Origin: JABCPE02 sp963530295
GTDB lineage: Bacteria; Bacteroidota; Bacteroidia; Flavobacteriales; Weeksellaceae
Direction: 5' to 3'
Assembly: GCA_963530295.1 (NCBI GenBank)
Contig: CAUSCF010000010.1
Coordinates: 4,632 to 68,631, forward strand
DNA length: 64,000 nt
The position numbers and the translations under genes are program-made. A model generated the notes under the pieces. The model ran no database searches. It saw nothing but the letters and a program-made list of their open reading frames with translations, and was not told the origin of the DNA. How positions within the stretch are numbered: position 1 is the first letter of the stretch; every line of letters begins with the position of its first letter. This document shows positions 23,338 to 33,198 of this stretch, one piece after another.

Positions 23338-24786
23338 ATGAGCCCCATCATCAAAGGAAACATACGAACGAGAATCTTCTTCGGATTTATGCTGGTTACC
23401 CTACTGAGTATCATAGGCGTAACGGTGATTTCCTATCTCGTTTTCAAAAAAAATACAGAAACCCAAAACAAAGAAAGACTGCGCCAAACGGTAGAAATAC
23501 TGATGTCTTCACTGGACTACGCAGTGAGCCACACGACTGTAACTGAAGAAAACATAAAACCCATTTTGGAGAAAAAAATCCTAGAAATCTCCGATATCAA
23601 CAAGCAGGACATCATCATCTATAATTTACAAGGGAAATTCTTACTTTCCAACAAAGAGAAAAACCAAGTTTCTCCACAGGAAATCCCAGAAGAAGTCCTA
23701 AAAAAAATCCTAAAAAAAGGAAATAGATTTGATTCTGTGGAATATATAAAAGATGATGAGGACAATCTGACCGCCTCTTACATCCCGCTCCTGAATAACA
23801 TGCTGGAGCCTGTTGCTATTGTTTTTTTTCCTTTTTATCATAGTGACAATACCCGCCTAGATACCTTTAATCAGTATATCCAAATCATGGTTGCGGCGAA
23901 CATTATCATCATCGCTCTTGGAATATGGCTAAGCTGGAGAATCTCTGATGAACTTACGAAAAACATTAGAAAAATTTCACAAAAAATCACACAAATAGAC
24001 CTCAATGAAGAAATAAAACCCATCCGATATTACAACGATGATGAATTCACTCCGCTCATCAATTCTTATAACCGAACTATACGAATGATAGAGGAACAAA
24101 AAAAGCTATTATTCTTCAAAGAGAAAGAATCTGCATGGCGCGAAATGGCGAAACAAGTGGCTCATGAAGTCAAAAATCCGCTGACTCCCATGAAACTCCT
24201 CATCCAAAATTTTGAAAGGAAATTTGATAAAAACGACCCTGAGATAGAAGATAAAGTAAAAAAACTCTGCGCCTCTATGGAAGACCAGATAGACCTAATA
24301 GCAAAAGTAGCTGGAGCTTTTTCGGAGTTTACAAAACTGCCCGAAAAAAAGAATGAAGTAATCAATGTAAACAATGAAATTTTATCCCTTATAAGGATTT
24401 TTGATGATAAGAACGAAATCATATTTTACCCTAAACAAAATAATATTCTCATCAACTTTGACAAGTCTTTCTTCCAGAGGATAATGACCAACCTCATCCT
24501 AAATGCCCAACAAGCAAAAAATGAGAAACAAGACTTTTTCATCAAAATCAATCTGGAACTTTTAAATAAAAAAATAAGCCTAAACATAGAGGATAACGGA
24601 AATGGAATCCCTGAGGATAAATTAGAAAAAATCTTTGAACCTAATTTTACCACCAAATCCAGCGGAACAGGCCTCGGGCTCGCAATGGTAAAAAGAATGA
24701 TAGAAGACTATAAGGGAGAAATCTCCATCCGCTCCAAAGAAGGAAAAGGAACTACACTCATGATTATCCTCCCTACAAATATGTAA
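23338..24786 (+). CDS. Sensor histidine kinase
   Basis: 482 residues. Two transmembrane helices at about 13-33 and 178-198 enclose a periplasmic sensor region; a HAMP domain follows (about 198-250), then HisKA with the H-box AHEVKNPLTPMKLL (about 279) and an HATPase domain with N box LILNAQQAKNE, DNGNGIPEDKLE and GTGLGLAMVK. NtrY-like in layout. No response regulator is encoded next to it. In a run of four same-direction genes from ribE. Confidence 0.92.
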   Translation: MSPIIKGNIRTRIFFGFMLVTLLSIIGVTVISYLVFKKNTETQNKERLRQTVEILMSSLDYAVSHTTVTEENIKPILEKKILEISDINKQDIIIYNLQGKFLLSNKEKNQVSPQEIPEEVLKKILKKGNRFDSVEYIKDDEDNLTASYIPLLNNMLEPVAIVFFPFYHSDNTRLDTFNQYIQIMVAANIIIIALGIWLSWRISDELTKNIRKISQKITQIDLNEEIKPIRYYNDDEFTPLINSYNRTIRMIEEQKKLLFFKEKESAWREMAKQVAHEVKNPLTPMKLLIQNFERKFDKNDPEIEDKVKKLCASMEDQIDLIAKVAGAFSEFTKLPEKKNEVINVNNEILSLIRIFDDKNEIIFYPKQNNILINFDKSFFQRIMTNLILNAQQAKNEKQDFFIKINLELLNKKISLNIEDNGNGIPEDKLEKIFEPNFTTKSSGTGLGLAMVKRMIEDYKGEISIRSKEGKGTTLMIILPTNM

Positions 24787-24791
24787 AAAGA

Positions 24792-26438
24792 ATGAAAGCC
24801 CTAAAATCCCTTAATCCCTATTTTTGGAAGCATCGAAATATGCTTTCGTTGGGAGTTTTATTTATTTTTCTCAGTAATTTTTTCAATATCTTCTGGATAC
24901 AATATCTGGGAGATACCATAGATGCTATACAGCAGGTTTTGAGCAGTGAAAACACTGACAGCGACACTATTATAAAAACTCTTCTTATCAATGGAGGTGT
25001 CATCATAGGTTCATCCATCATTGCAGGAGTTTTTCGGTTCATGATGAGACAGACCATCATAGTGACATCTAGGAAAATAGAATACGAACTAAAAAACGAA
25101 ATCTACCAGCACTACCAAAGCCTTTCCCTTACAAATTTCAAAAAGACAAGCATAGGCGACCTTATGAACCGCCTCAGCGAGGACATTATCGCCATTAGAA
25201 TGTATCTCGGCCCTGGCGTGATGTATGTGGCGAACCTTATCATTTTGCTGATGATTACTAGTTTTTATATGATAAGGACTGATTTGGAGATGACGCTCGT
25301 TATCCTCATTCTGCTTCCTATATTTTCTCTTTCCGTGTATAAAGTAAGTGGAATCGTAGGAAAAAAATCAAAGCTAATGCAGGAAAGCCAGTCGGCTATT
25401 TCTACTTTCGTGCAGGATAGTTTTTCAGGAATTAGAGTGGTGAAATTCTTTAACAAAGAAAAATATGTCCAAGACAAATACGGCGAGAAAATCAAAAATT
25501 ACCAAAACAGAGCCGTAGATCTAGCCAAGTATGAGAATTTTTTCTACACTTCTATGATTTTGATTGTGGGAATTTTGGATATCGCTATTTTATTCATCGG
25601 CGGGCAGAAATACATTGATGGAGAAATCAACATCGGTATGATTGCCAATTTCTTTATGTATGCCAATGCTATGGTGATTCCATTCAGTACCGTAGGCTGG
25701 GTGACTTCTATCAATCAGCGGGCAGAAGCCTCCATGCAGAGGATAAATGAGTTTATGGACATTCATTCCGATATCGTAAATACCAATCATGATATCTACG
25801 AAATCAAAGGCGATATAGAGTTCCGAAATGTGAGCTACACCTATCCCAATACAGGTATCAAAGCACTAGAAAATTTAAGTTTTAAAGTAAATGCAGGAGA
25901 ATTTATCACCATCACAGGAAAAACAGGAAGCGGGAAATCTACCATCGCCCTTCTTCTTTGCAGGTTGATAGACCCAGACGAAGGAGAAATACTGATAGAT
26001 GGCAAAAACCTAAAAGAGCACAATCTGGAACTTTACCGAAAATTCATTGGTTATATTCCGCAGGAAAGTTATCTTTTCTCCGACACGATAGAGAATAACA
26101 TCGGCTTTGCGATAGATAATCCTACGCCTGAACTTATAGAAAAATTCGCGAAAATAGCCGACATTCACAATGATGTGATGCTCTTCAGAGACAAATACCA
26201 GACCATTGTAGGAGAGCGAGGCGTGATGCTTTCAGGTGGGCAGAAACAAAGAATCTGCATCGCCAGAGCCCTTATCAAACAGCCTCAAATCGTGATTTTT
26301 GATGACTGTTTATCGGCTCTAGACACCAAAACCGAACAAAACATTTTGACCAATATAGAAAAAGAGGTTGCCAACTGCACTGCCATCATCATCACCCACA
26401 GAGAAACCGTTACGAGCAGTAAAAAAATAAATCTGTAA
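24792..26438 (+). CDS. ABC exporter, fused permease-ATPase, short at the end
   Basis: 548 residues. Six-helix ABC membrane domain (about 20-310), then the nucleotide-binding domain: Walker A TGKTGSGKST, Q-loop YIPQES, signature LSGGQKQR, Walker B VIFDDCLSALD, H-loop TAIIITHRE. The chain ends 13 residues after the H-loop, roughly 25-35 residues earlier than MsbA/BmrA-type exporters, and no continuation is visible in the other frames. Substrate (lipid or drug) cannot be told. It starts 5 bp after the kinase gene. Confidence 0.9.
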   Translation: MKALKSLNPYFWKHRNMLSLGVLFIFLSNFFNIFWIQYLGDTIDAIQQVLSSENTDSDTIIKTLLINGGVIIGSSIIAGVFRFMMRQTIIVTSRKIEYELKNEIYQHYQSLSLTNFKKTSIGDLMNRLSEDIIAIRMYLGPGVMYVANLIILLMITSFYMIRTDLEMTLVILILLPIFSLSVYKVSGIVGKKSKLMQESQSAISTFVQDSFSGIRVVKFFNKEKYVQDKYGEKIKNYQNRAVDLAKYENFFYTSMILIVGILDIAILFIGGQKYIDGEINIGMIANFFMYANAMVIPFSTVGWVTSINQRAEASMQRINEFMDIHSDIVNTNHDIYEIKGDIEFRNVSYTYPNTGIKALENLSFKVNAGEFITITGKTGSGKSTIALLLCRLIDPDEGEILIDGKNLKEHNLELYRKFIGYIPQESYLFSDTIENNIGFAIDNPTPELIEKFAKIADIHNDVMLFRDKYQTIVGERGVMLSGGQKQRICIARALIKQPQIVIFDDCLSALDTKTEQNILTNIEKEVANCTAIIITHRETVTSSKKINL

Positions 26439-26534
26439 ACCAAATACATGATTTTTGATAGTTTTTTTGATTTTTTCTATGAAAATTTAAAAAATTATCT
26501 TAAATTTGTTGAGCATTATTAAAATAACAATAAA

Positions 26535-26870
26535 ATGAGTGATTACAAAGAACGCCAAGAAAATGAAATTTTTACAAAGGTGTTAAAAGCAGGAAGGAGA
26601 ACTTATTTCTTTGATGTGAGAGAAACAAAAGCAGGCGACTACTACCTTACTATCACAGAAAGTAAAAAGAATTTTAATGAAAGTGGTGAAGCAACTTTTG
26701 AAAAACACAAAATCTATCTTTACAAAGAAGATTTCAAAGGTTTCTTAGAAATGTTTAATGAAACTAAGGATTTCATTATTGAACAAAAAGGAGAAGATGT
26801 AATTTCTGAAAAACACGACAAAGACTTCAAATCCCGTTCTTTCACAATAGATTCTGACGAGGATTTTTAA
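26535..26870 (+). CDS. DUF3276 / Pur-alpha-like nucleic-acid-binding protein
   Basis: 111 residues, the normal length. The single PUR repeat reads TKVLKAGRRTYFFDVRETKAGDYYLTITESKK and continues KHKIYLYKEDFKGFLEMF. Bacterial PUR proteins of this sort bind single-stranded DNA and RNA (BpuR in Borrelia). Highly conserved across Bacteroidetes; role there not settled. Transcribed alone, followed by a hairpin terminator. Confidence 0.9.
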   Translation: MSDYKERQENEIFTKVLKAGRRTYFFDVRETKAGDYYLTITESKKNFNESGEATFEKHKIYLYKEDFKGFLEMFNETKDFIIEQKGEDVISEKHDKDFKSRSFTIDSDEDF

Positions 26871-26893
26871 GAAATTATTTTTATTTATATAAA

Positions 26894-26922
26894 AAATGGA
26901 GCCGTTATAAAGCTCCATTTTC
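26894..26922. terminator. Terminator between the PUR gene and the nitrilase gene
   Basis: AAAATGGAGC...GCTCCATTTT hairpin, in both directions T-flanked, between convergent genes. Confidence 0.75.
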
Positions 26923-27671
26923 TATTTTAATTCAAATTCATCTCTGTCTAAAAGGACTTTAAATTTCTGTCTAAAAGAATTTAGTTTCTCCAAATCTATA
27001 TTCGCTGATATTATATCTCCATTTTTCTCAGAAATTTCTGTCCCATCGGCATAGAAACAACGGGTGCTTTCTGGATAATTCAACCCAGAACCATCTATCC
27101 CTATCCTATTAACACCGAACACAAACGACTGATTTTCAATAGCTCTAGCTCTCAAAAGAGTTTCCCATGCCAAAATACGAGGTTCAGCCCAGCTGGCTAC
27201 ATCTATCATTACATCATAATTATCTACATTTCTTGCAAATACAGGAAATCTCAAATCATAGCACACCAGAAGCAAAAACCTAACTCCTTTATAATCAACC
27301 ACTACACGCTCCTTTCCTGGTGTATAGATTTTATCCTCTCCACCAAAAGAAAACAAGTGTTTTTTATCGTATTGATGAACTTTTCCAGAAGGTTCCACGA
27401 AATAAAACCTATTATAAAACTGTCCATTTTCCTTCACTGAAACACTCCCGCCTACTGCTGATTTTTTCTTCTCCGCAAAACGCTTCATCCATGCTAGGGT
27501 TTCGCCTTTGCTGTCTGATACCTCTTCCGTATCAACACAAAATCCTGTAGTAAACATTTCTGGAAGAAGAAATACATCCGCTTGCTCATCTTTTAGTTTT
27601 TCTTCAATGATATTGATATTTTCCTCTGGAGATTTCCATCGAATATCCAAATTTAACGCTGTTATTTTCAT
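26922..27671 (-). CDS. Nitrilase-family amidase (omega-amidase-like)
   Basis: 249 residues. The Glu-Lys-Cys catalytic triad is visible in LPEMFTTGF (about residue 38), YDKKHLFSFGGE and LLVCYDLRFP. Overall pattern and length match the YafV/Nit2 group, which hydrolyses alpha-ketoglutaramate or similar omega-amides. Cytoplasmic. Single gene, divergent from rseP. Confidence 0.88.
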   Translation of the reverse strand: MKITALNLDIRWKSPEENINIIEEKLKDEQADVFLLPEMFTTGFCVDTEEVSDSKGETLAWMKRFAEKKKSAVGGSVSVKENGQFYNRFYFVEPSGKVHQYDKKHLFSFGGEDKIYTPGKERVVVDYKGVRFLLLVCYDLRFPVFARNVDNYDVMIDVASWAEPRILAWETLLRARAIENQSFVFGVNRIGIDGSGLNYPESTRCFYADGTEISEKNGDIISANIDLEKLNSFRQKFKVLLDRDEFELK

Positions 27672-27741
27672 ATTTTCTGATTTTTGATTGTAAATCTATT
27701 ATTTTTATTTTTAATCCAAAAATATTTAATAATGTTTTTAT

Positions 27742-27749
27742 TACCTTTG
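27742..27749 (+). promoter_or_regulatory. -7 box for rseP
   Basis: TACCTTTG, 22 bases before the ATG at 27772; no convincing -33 element. Confidence 0.4.
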
Positions 27750-27771
27750 CACGATTTTAATTTTAAATTTG

Positions 27772-29229
27772 ATGGATTTAGCAATACAAATATTTCAGTT
27801 TATTCTAAGTATTTCTATTTTAGTTTTCTTACACGAATTAGGGCATTATCTTCCTGCAAAATGGTTCAAGACCCGAGCAGAAAAATTTTTCCTATTCTTT
27901 GACCCTTGGTTTTCTTTATTTTCAATGAAAAAAATCAATGGAAAATGGCAATACAAATTTCTCTCTAAAAATCAGCCTGATACAGAAGTCATCGAGATAG
28001 ATGGAGAAAAAAAAGAAGTTCCTATCAATACAGAAAACCTCCCAGATAGTGACTGGAGAAAACACCCAGAGAGCACAAAATGGGGCATCGGCTGGCTGCC
28101 TATGGGTGGCTATGTAAAGATAGCGGGAATGGTGGATGAAAGCATGGATACAGAACAACTGAAAAAACCTGCTGAACCTTGGGAATTCCGTAGCAAACCA
28201 GCTTGGCAGAGACTTATCATCATGCTTGGCGGGGTTACTGTCAATTTCTTTTTGGCGTGGATAATTTTCGCTTCATTAAGTTTCTTCAAAGGAGAGGTTT
28301 TCTATAATAATTCTAAAATGGAGAATGGAATTTCCGTGAATGAAGCAGGACAGAAAATGGGACTAAAACCAGGTGATAAAATCTTAAAAATAGATGGAAA
28401 ACCTGCCCTGTCTTTCAATAATTCCGCAATAAATATGCTCTTTGCTGACCAAGTAACCGTAATGAGAGAGGGGAAAGAAGTAACTTTTGACATCAATAAA
28501 GAAGGCGTTGGCGAAGTTCTAAAATCTGGCGGAAGAGGCTACATATCTCCAAGAGTACCTGTGATAGTAGATTCAGCAATTGCTGGTGGAGCAAAAGAAG
28601 CTGGTCTGATGAAAGGTGATAAAATCGTGGGAGTTAATGGTAAATCAATCATGTTCTTTGATGAACTAGCCACTACTCTTAATGAAAATAAAAATAAAAA
28701 AATTAGCCTAGAATTTATTAGAAACGGACAAAACCAAACTGCTGAGGCTAGTGTAGACAAGGAAGGTAAACTTGGCTTTAAAGTAGATGAAGCCCTAGCA
28801 ATGGCTGTTTTGGAGAAAGCCAAAGAGACCAAAAACTTCGGTTTCTTTGAAGCAATAGGAAGGGGTTTTGAAAGAACAATAGAATCACTAACTCAGCAGG
28901 TTAAACAATTTAAAATATTATTCAACAAACAAACCGAAGGCTACAAACAAGTTTCTGGACCAATTGGAATCGTGAAAATGATGCCTACAGAGATTGACTG
29001 GGCAGCATTTTGGAGTTTTACTGCGATGTTTTCCGTTTGGTTAGCATTTCTAAACCTGCTTCCTATCCCTGGGCTTGATGGCGGGCATGTAGTATTTACG
29101 CTTTGGGAAATGATTACAGGAAAACCTGCTTCTCAGAAAGTGTTAGAATATGCACAAATGGCTGGGGTAATCTTGCTTTTAGGGCTGATGCTTCTCGTTT
29201 TTGGAAATGACATTTATAAATTATTTTAA
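27772..29229 (+). CDS. rseP: Site-2 intramembrane protease RseP
   Basis: 485 residues from the ATG at 27772. Zinc site HELGH near residue 22 in the first membrane helix, two PDZ domains in the periplasmic part (GLKPGDKILKIDGKP; GLMKGDKIVGVNGKS), and NLLPIPGLDGGH near the end, which carries the third zinc ligand. It cleaves membrane proteins, classically anti-sigma factors, within the membrane. An insertion near residues 45-110 (VIEIDGEKKEVPINTENLP) is typical of the Bacteroidetes form. Confidence 0.95.
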   Translation: MDLAIQIFQFILSISILVFLHELGHYLPAKWFKTRAEKFFLFFDPWFSLFSMKKINGKWQYKFLSKNQPDTEVIEIDGEKKEVPINTENLPDSDWRKHPESTKWGIGWLPMGGYVKIAGMVDESMDTEQLKKPAEPWEFRSKPAWQRLIIMLGGVTVNFFLAWIIFASLSFFKGEVFYNNSKMENGISVNEAGQKMGLKPGDKILKIDGKPALSFNNSAINMLFADQVTVMREGKEVTFDINKEGVGEVLKSGGRGYISPRVPVIVDSAIAGGAKEAGLMKGDKIVGVNGKSIMFFDELATTLNENKNKKISLEFIRNGQNQTAEASVDKEGKLGFKVDEALAMAVLEKAKETKNFGFFEAIGRGFERTIESLTQQVKQFKILFNKQTEGYKQVSGPIGIVKMMPTEIDWAAFWSFTAMFSVWLAFLNLLPIPGLDGGHVVFTLWEMITGKPASQKVLEYAQMAGVILLLGLMLLVFGNDIYKLF

Positions 29230-29352
29230 AAACATGAATATTTTTCAAACTGATAATGAATAAATTAAGGTTAAATTCATATTTTTATTAGAAAATTATT
29301 TGGTTGATATTAAAATACATGCTATATTTGCACCACTAAAAATGAACAAAAC

Positions 29353-29429
29353 GCCTTTTTAGCTCAGTCGGTTAGAGCATCTGACTGTTAATCAGAGGGT
29401 CGCTGGTTCGAGCCCAGCAAAAGGCGCCA
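29353..29429 (+). tRNA. tRNA-Asn (GTT anticodon)
   Basis: Acceptor GCCTTTT/AAAAGGC, discriminator G, D-arm AGCTCAGTCGGTTAGAGC, anticodon loop CTGTTAA (GTT), T-arm GGTTCGAGCCC. The 3' CCA is encoded (29427-29429), unlike the other two tRNAs in the window. A terminator follows directly. The helicase-PLD gene lies just beyond its 3' end. Confidence 0.97.
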
Positions 29430-29462
29430 AAAAAGAGTTATCATCTGATAACTCTTTTTTTA
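29430..29462 (+). terminator. Terminator after tRNA-Asn
   Basis: AGAGTTATCA-TC-TGATAACTCT stem followed by TTTTTTT. The A-run before the stem makes it usable from the other strand for the helicase gene too. Confidence 0.8.
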
Positions 29463-29475
29463 TTCTTAAAACTTT

Positions 29476-32400
29476 TTACAAATTAAACATTTGTTTTATC
29501 CTATCAACTTTGGAAGGAACATTAACACCTTGTAAAACCAAAGATGTTTCTTTCCTTGCGTATTTACTATTTTCATCTCTAGAAGCAGAAAGCCAATTGA
29601 AAGAGCCTTCGATAAGCAATCTATCATCTACACAGATTGTCTTATTATGTATTCCTTTATAAATAATCAATTTCGCACCAGAATCTTTTAGTAATTTTCT
29701 TCCTTCTTGGGAGTGAGGTTTTAGCTTTCCATCTACTTTATCTAAATATTCATCTGTAAGTATAGTAACTTTTACTCCTTTGTTAGAAGTTTCTTTTATA
29801 AGTTCTGAAATACCATCTTCATTTATAGCATTTATGGAAATAAATGGAGAACTAATGATAATCTCATTAGCAGCAATTTTGAAACATTTTTTCAGAGCAT
29901 TTCTATGTTCTTCCAATGTGGTTAGATAGTTTACTTTATCTGTATTATCTGTAAACAAGGTATTTTTTGTATATACAAAAGTGTCATCCAAAGAACTATC
30001 AGGGTAAGTATATAAAAGCTCCGCCAGATTAGATGATGGTGTGTTTTGCCCCTGCTTAAAAATAACCATATTACCAAATACCAAGAAAGAATGTTTAGCT
30101 CTAGTCAATGCTACATTCAACATGTTATTTTTCCCTCCATAATTCATAAACAAAGGCTTATTAGGATCTGAATCAGTAGGAGAAAACAATATAATTGGTT
30201 TCTCTGCTCCCTGTAAAGCATGCACAGTTCCCACAGTCATATAGTTAGACAATTCCTGAGACAAATTGATTCTAATCAGATTCTTTATATAATCTCTTTG
30301 AGCTGAATATGGAGTAATTATCGCGACAATATCTTGTAAAGGTTTATTATAAGCCTTTTCAAGTTTTTCTTTCTGGTCCTTTAACCACAAGATAATTGTA
30401 TTCGCTTCAGCAATATTTCTATTACTAGAATTATATTTCTCACAAAATCCATTAATATGCAAATATCCCACACTAGGAAGATTATGAGATTTTGTATGAG
30501 ATTTTCCTCCTCTAAGAATGAGGCTATTCTGGTACACATACTTATTGGAATAATGAATAATTGAGTCTATACACCTTCTATGTTCTCTTAATAACACCCC
30601 ATCTTTAACCTCCCCATTATTAGTTTGGTAAGTGAAATGAGACTTGCATAAAGCTAATTTCATCACACTTCCACTAGAGGCTAAATATCCACAATCCCTA
30701 AAAAATTTAAACTGTTCTTCCGATTCTATTATATGATATTTTTCTGCATTTTTATAATCCACAAATTCTGAAACTCCCCAAATCGGTTCTATCTGATATA
30801 TATCTCCTACCACAAGAAGTTTTTTTGTAAATACAAAAGACGGAATGGCAACTTCTGGCGATACCTGCCCTGCTTCATCCACAATCATGAAATCAAAGAG
30901 GTCATTATAAAAAACATTTCCTTCCGAAACCGAGTAATAAGAACAATATCTAGGCAGTGTATGAAAAGTAGAAATAAAAAGAGGTGTTAACTTTGCTATT
31001 CTTTCAAGTTTTACTTTGTATTTATTTTTACTTCTTTCATTTTTGCTAGCCGCTGTGTCTTTATTAGATTGTTCTTTTATAAACTCAACCTCTCTATAAT
31101 GAACACACAACCAGAATAATTTATGTCTTAGAGAAATATCCAACTTCACTGCCATATCTTCAATACAGTTTAGCCCTTGATATTCATCTTTTGTTTTTTC
31201 TATTAAATTATCCCATTTGTGCTGATATTCCTTGTTCCACAGTTGTATTTTAGAGGTATAATTTTGATGTCTTTTCTTAGACTCCTCTAATATATTTTCC
31301 AGTTGTGCGAGTGTGTTTTCTAAATGTTTTAGTTGTTTTTGTGCATCTAAAACTAACTCATCTGTAGCAGATTGTACTTCAAAATAATTATAAAATTTTG
31401 TTTGTGGAGAATACAGCTCCAGATGCTCTTTAAGTATCAACTTAAATGCATTTTCTTTAATCTTTTTAAAGTTAGCAAAAGGAAGATGTTTTATATCAAA
31501 AGGGAAACTCTGATACTTTTCCTCTAAAAGTTTTTTATATTCCTCTAAAGAATTGATGAGTGATTTTGTCTTTTGAATATCCTGCTGAACATCTTCAATA
31601 TTGTGAAATATCTCATCTTCATTATTAAAATTATTCTCTTTCAAAAGAGCTGGAATGGTGTATTTCAAAAGAGCTACATTTGTATAGTCATCTATCTCCT
31701 TTTTACACTCTTCTATAAGAGATTTCAAATATGTTTGTACGCTCCCTATTTTAGCATCTTTTGAAAAATCATAATCAAGATGATAATGTTTTACATACTC
31801 CTCAAACTTATCAATTATATATTCTATACATTCTCTGATGTTTATTTCTTCATCCATCTGATGCACAAAACCCTCTGTAAAAAATGGACTTGTAGCACAC
31901 TGATAATTTTTTAGTTCTTCTGTTTTTTTAGATGTCCCTGTAAGATACAACCCAAATGAATTCACTCCTAGCAACCTCTCTTGTAATACATCCTTTGATT
32001 TATTTTCAAGTTTCATACTATCCAAAATATTGGTTATAGCTTGGTTGTTAGAAGAACAACCTACGATGAGAGGAGGTGGAGTATTATTTAGCACTCCATT
32101 AACTAAACTATTAGCAATAAAACTTTGTAAAATTGTTGTTTTTCCTGTACCAGGAGGTCCATTAATCGCGAAAATATCCGAATGATTTTCATATTGAGAT
32201 TTTGCGAATGCTTCTCTCTGTGATTTAGATAGAGGAAACTCCTCTCCCATATGTCCATAATGATTCGGAATGAGAACATCCTCAATATCTTTGGTGTCAT
32301 TTATTTTTTGAAAATCGTTAGTATCTAACATCATTTCCAAAATATTATAATTAACCTTAGAATTATTTTTATAAATCAAGTCATTATAAAGAGCAAGAAT

Positions 32401-33060
32401 ATGTTTAGTAGTATTGACATCTTCATATTTACATATTCTAAATTTAATTACACCTTGTTGATAATCTGTGTATTTCTTATCCGTTATTTTATTAAAATAC
32501 ACCTCACAATCTTCCCAATATTGCCCCCATGTATTTCTATTAAAATCAAAGTTTGATGACTCAGAATCTACCTTGGCCATTTCAGCTATGGTAGGACTAT
32601 CTTTAGGATTTGGGTTTAGATATTCCCTTAAAAAAGCAGGTCTTTCATCTTGTTTTGGAGGAAAAAGTTTTCCATCTTGCCGTAAATAGGCAGGAATCCA
32701 ATAAGGATAATGGATTTCAGAATCACCTTCAAATTCTGTATGCTCTTTTGAGTTTTGAATAAAAATAGGCGCTATCTCTATTTTATTGAATTTAACAGAG
32801 TCTATCTCGTTACCCTTTTTACCCAAATTAATAACTTCAAAAAATGCATCTTCATCATCATACAAAGCATCCACCTGATTCATATCCTCTATGTACTCCC
32901 CTATACTAAAAGAATACATATTTTTCTCATCCCAAACCTGTTTAACCTCTTCTTGGGAGAGCTGTTCTATATTGAAGCTATTTCTATTCAGTGGACCTCC
33001 TAAATATGCATATTTACTACCTCTAGAAGAATCTATCAAAGAAGCCCTGTAATATTTCAA
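29476..33060 (-). CDS. SF1 helicase fused to a phospholipase D domain (Mokosh type II-like)
   Basis: 1194 residues. A 270-residue amino-terminal region of unknown fold is followed by a superfamily 1 (Upf1/DNA2-like) helicase split by a coiled-coil insert (about 430-640): Walker A GPPGTGKTT near 300, DEAGQVSPE near 727, and the motif V-VI region QGAEKPIILFS and NVALTRAKHS near 983. A PLD nuclease-type domain ends the protein: HNKTICVDD (HxKx4D) near 1137 and EGSFNWL. The helicase-plus-PLD single protein is the layout of MkoC of the type II Mokosh antiphage system. Lone gene beside tRNA-Asn. Confidence 0.85.
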   Translation of the reverse strand: MKYYRASLIDSSRGSKYAYLGGPLNRNSFNIEQLSQEEVKQVWDEKNMYSFSIGEYIEDMNQVDALYDDEDAFFEVINLGKKGNEIDSVKFNKIEIAPIFIQNSKEHTEFEGDSEIHYPYWIPAYLRQDGKLFPPKQDERPAFLREYLNPNPKDSPTIAEMAKVDSESSNFDFNRNTWGQYWEDCEVYFNKITDKKYTDYQQGVIKFRICKYEDVNTTKHILALYNDLIYKNNSKVNYNILEMMLDTNDFQKINDTKDIEDVLIPNHYGHMGEEFPLSKSQREAFAKSQYENHSDIFAINGPPGTGKTTILQSFIANSLVNGVLNNTPPPLIVGCSSNNQAITNILDSMKLENKSKDVLQERLLGVNSFGLYLTGTSKKTEELKNYQCATSPFFTEGFVHQMDEEINIRECIEYIIDKFEEYVKHYHLDYDFSKDAKIGSVQTYLKSLIEECKKEIDDYTNVALLKYTIPALLKENNFNNEDEIFHNIEDVQQDIQKTKSLINSLEEYKKLLEEKYQSFPFDIKHLPFANFKKIKENAFKLILKEHLELYSPQTKFYNYFEVQSATDELVLDAQKQLKHLENTLAQLENILEESKKRHQNYTSKIQLWNKEYQHKWDNLIEKTKDEYQGLNCIEDMAVKLDISLRHKLFWLCVHYREVEFIKEQSNKDTAASKNERSKNKYKVKLERIAKLTPLFISTFHTLPRYCSYYSVSEGNVFYNDLFDFMIVDEAGQVSPEVAIPSFVFTKKLLVVGDIYQIEPIWGVSEFVDYKNAEKYHIIESEEQFKFFRDCGYLASSGSVMKLALCKSHFTYQTNNGEVKDGVLLREHRRCIDSIIHYSNKYVYQNSLILRGGKSHTKSHNLPSVGYLHINGFCEKYNSSNRNIAEANTIILWLKDQKEKLEKAYNKPLQDIVAIITPYSAQRDYIKNLIRINLSQELSNYMTVGTVHALQGAEKPIILFSPTDSDPNKPLFMNYGGKNNMLNVALTRAKHSFLVFGNMVIFKQGQNTPSSNLAELLYTYPDSSLDDTFVYTKNTLFTDNTDKVNYLTTLEEHRNALKKCFKIAANEIIISSPFISINAINEDGISELIKETSNKGVKVTILTDEYLDKVDGKLKPHSQEGRKLLKDSGAKLIIYKGIHNKTICVDDRLLIEGSFNWLSASRDENSKYARKETSLVLQGVNVPSKVDRIKQMFNL

Positions 33061-33198
33061 CCAATTTTTAAATCTCTCATTAGTTATAACTCATCATGCT
33101 TATTCCATTACATTTTTTATTCTTATTTCTACACTAATTTTTCAGAATCATTCCCATTTTCTGTTTGTAAAATTTTCCTATTCAAACATATTTATATC

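Noticed and set aside
29353..33198. Second integrated element at tRNA-Asn with a repeated 3' end
   Set aside because: No copy of the tRNA-Asn 3' end was found between 33060 and 33200, and there is no integrase; only a hotspot is suggested.
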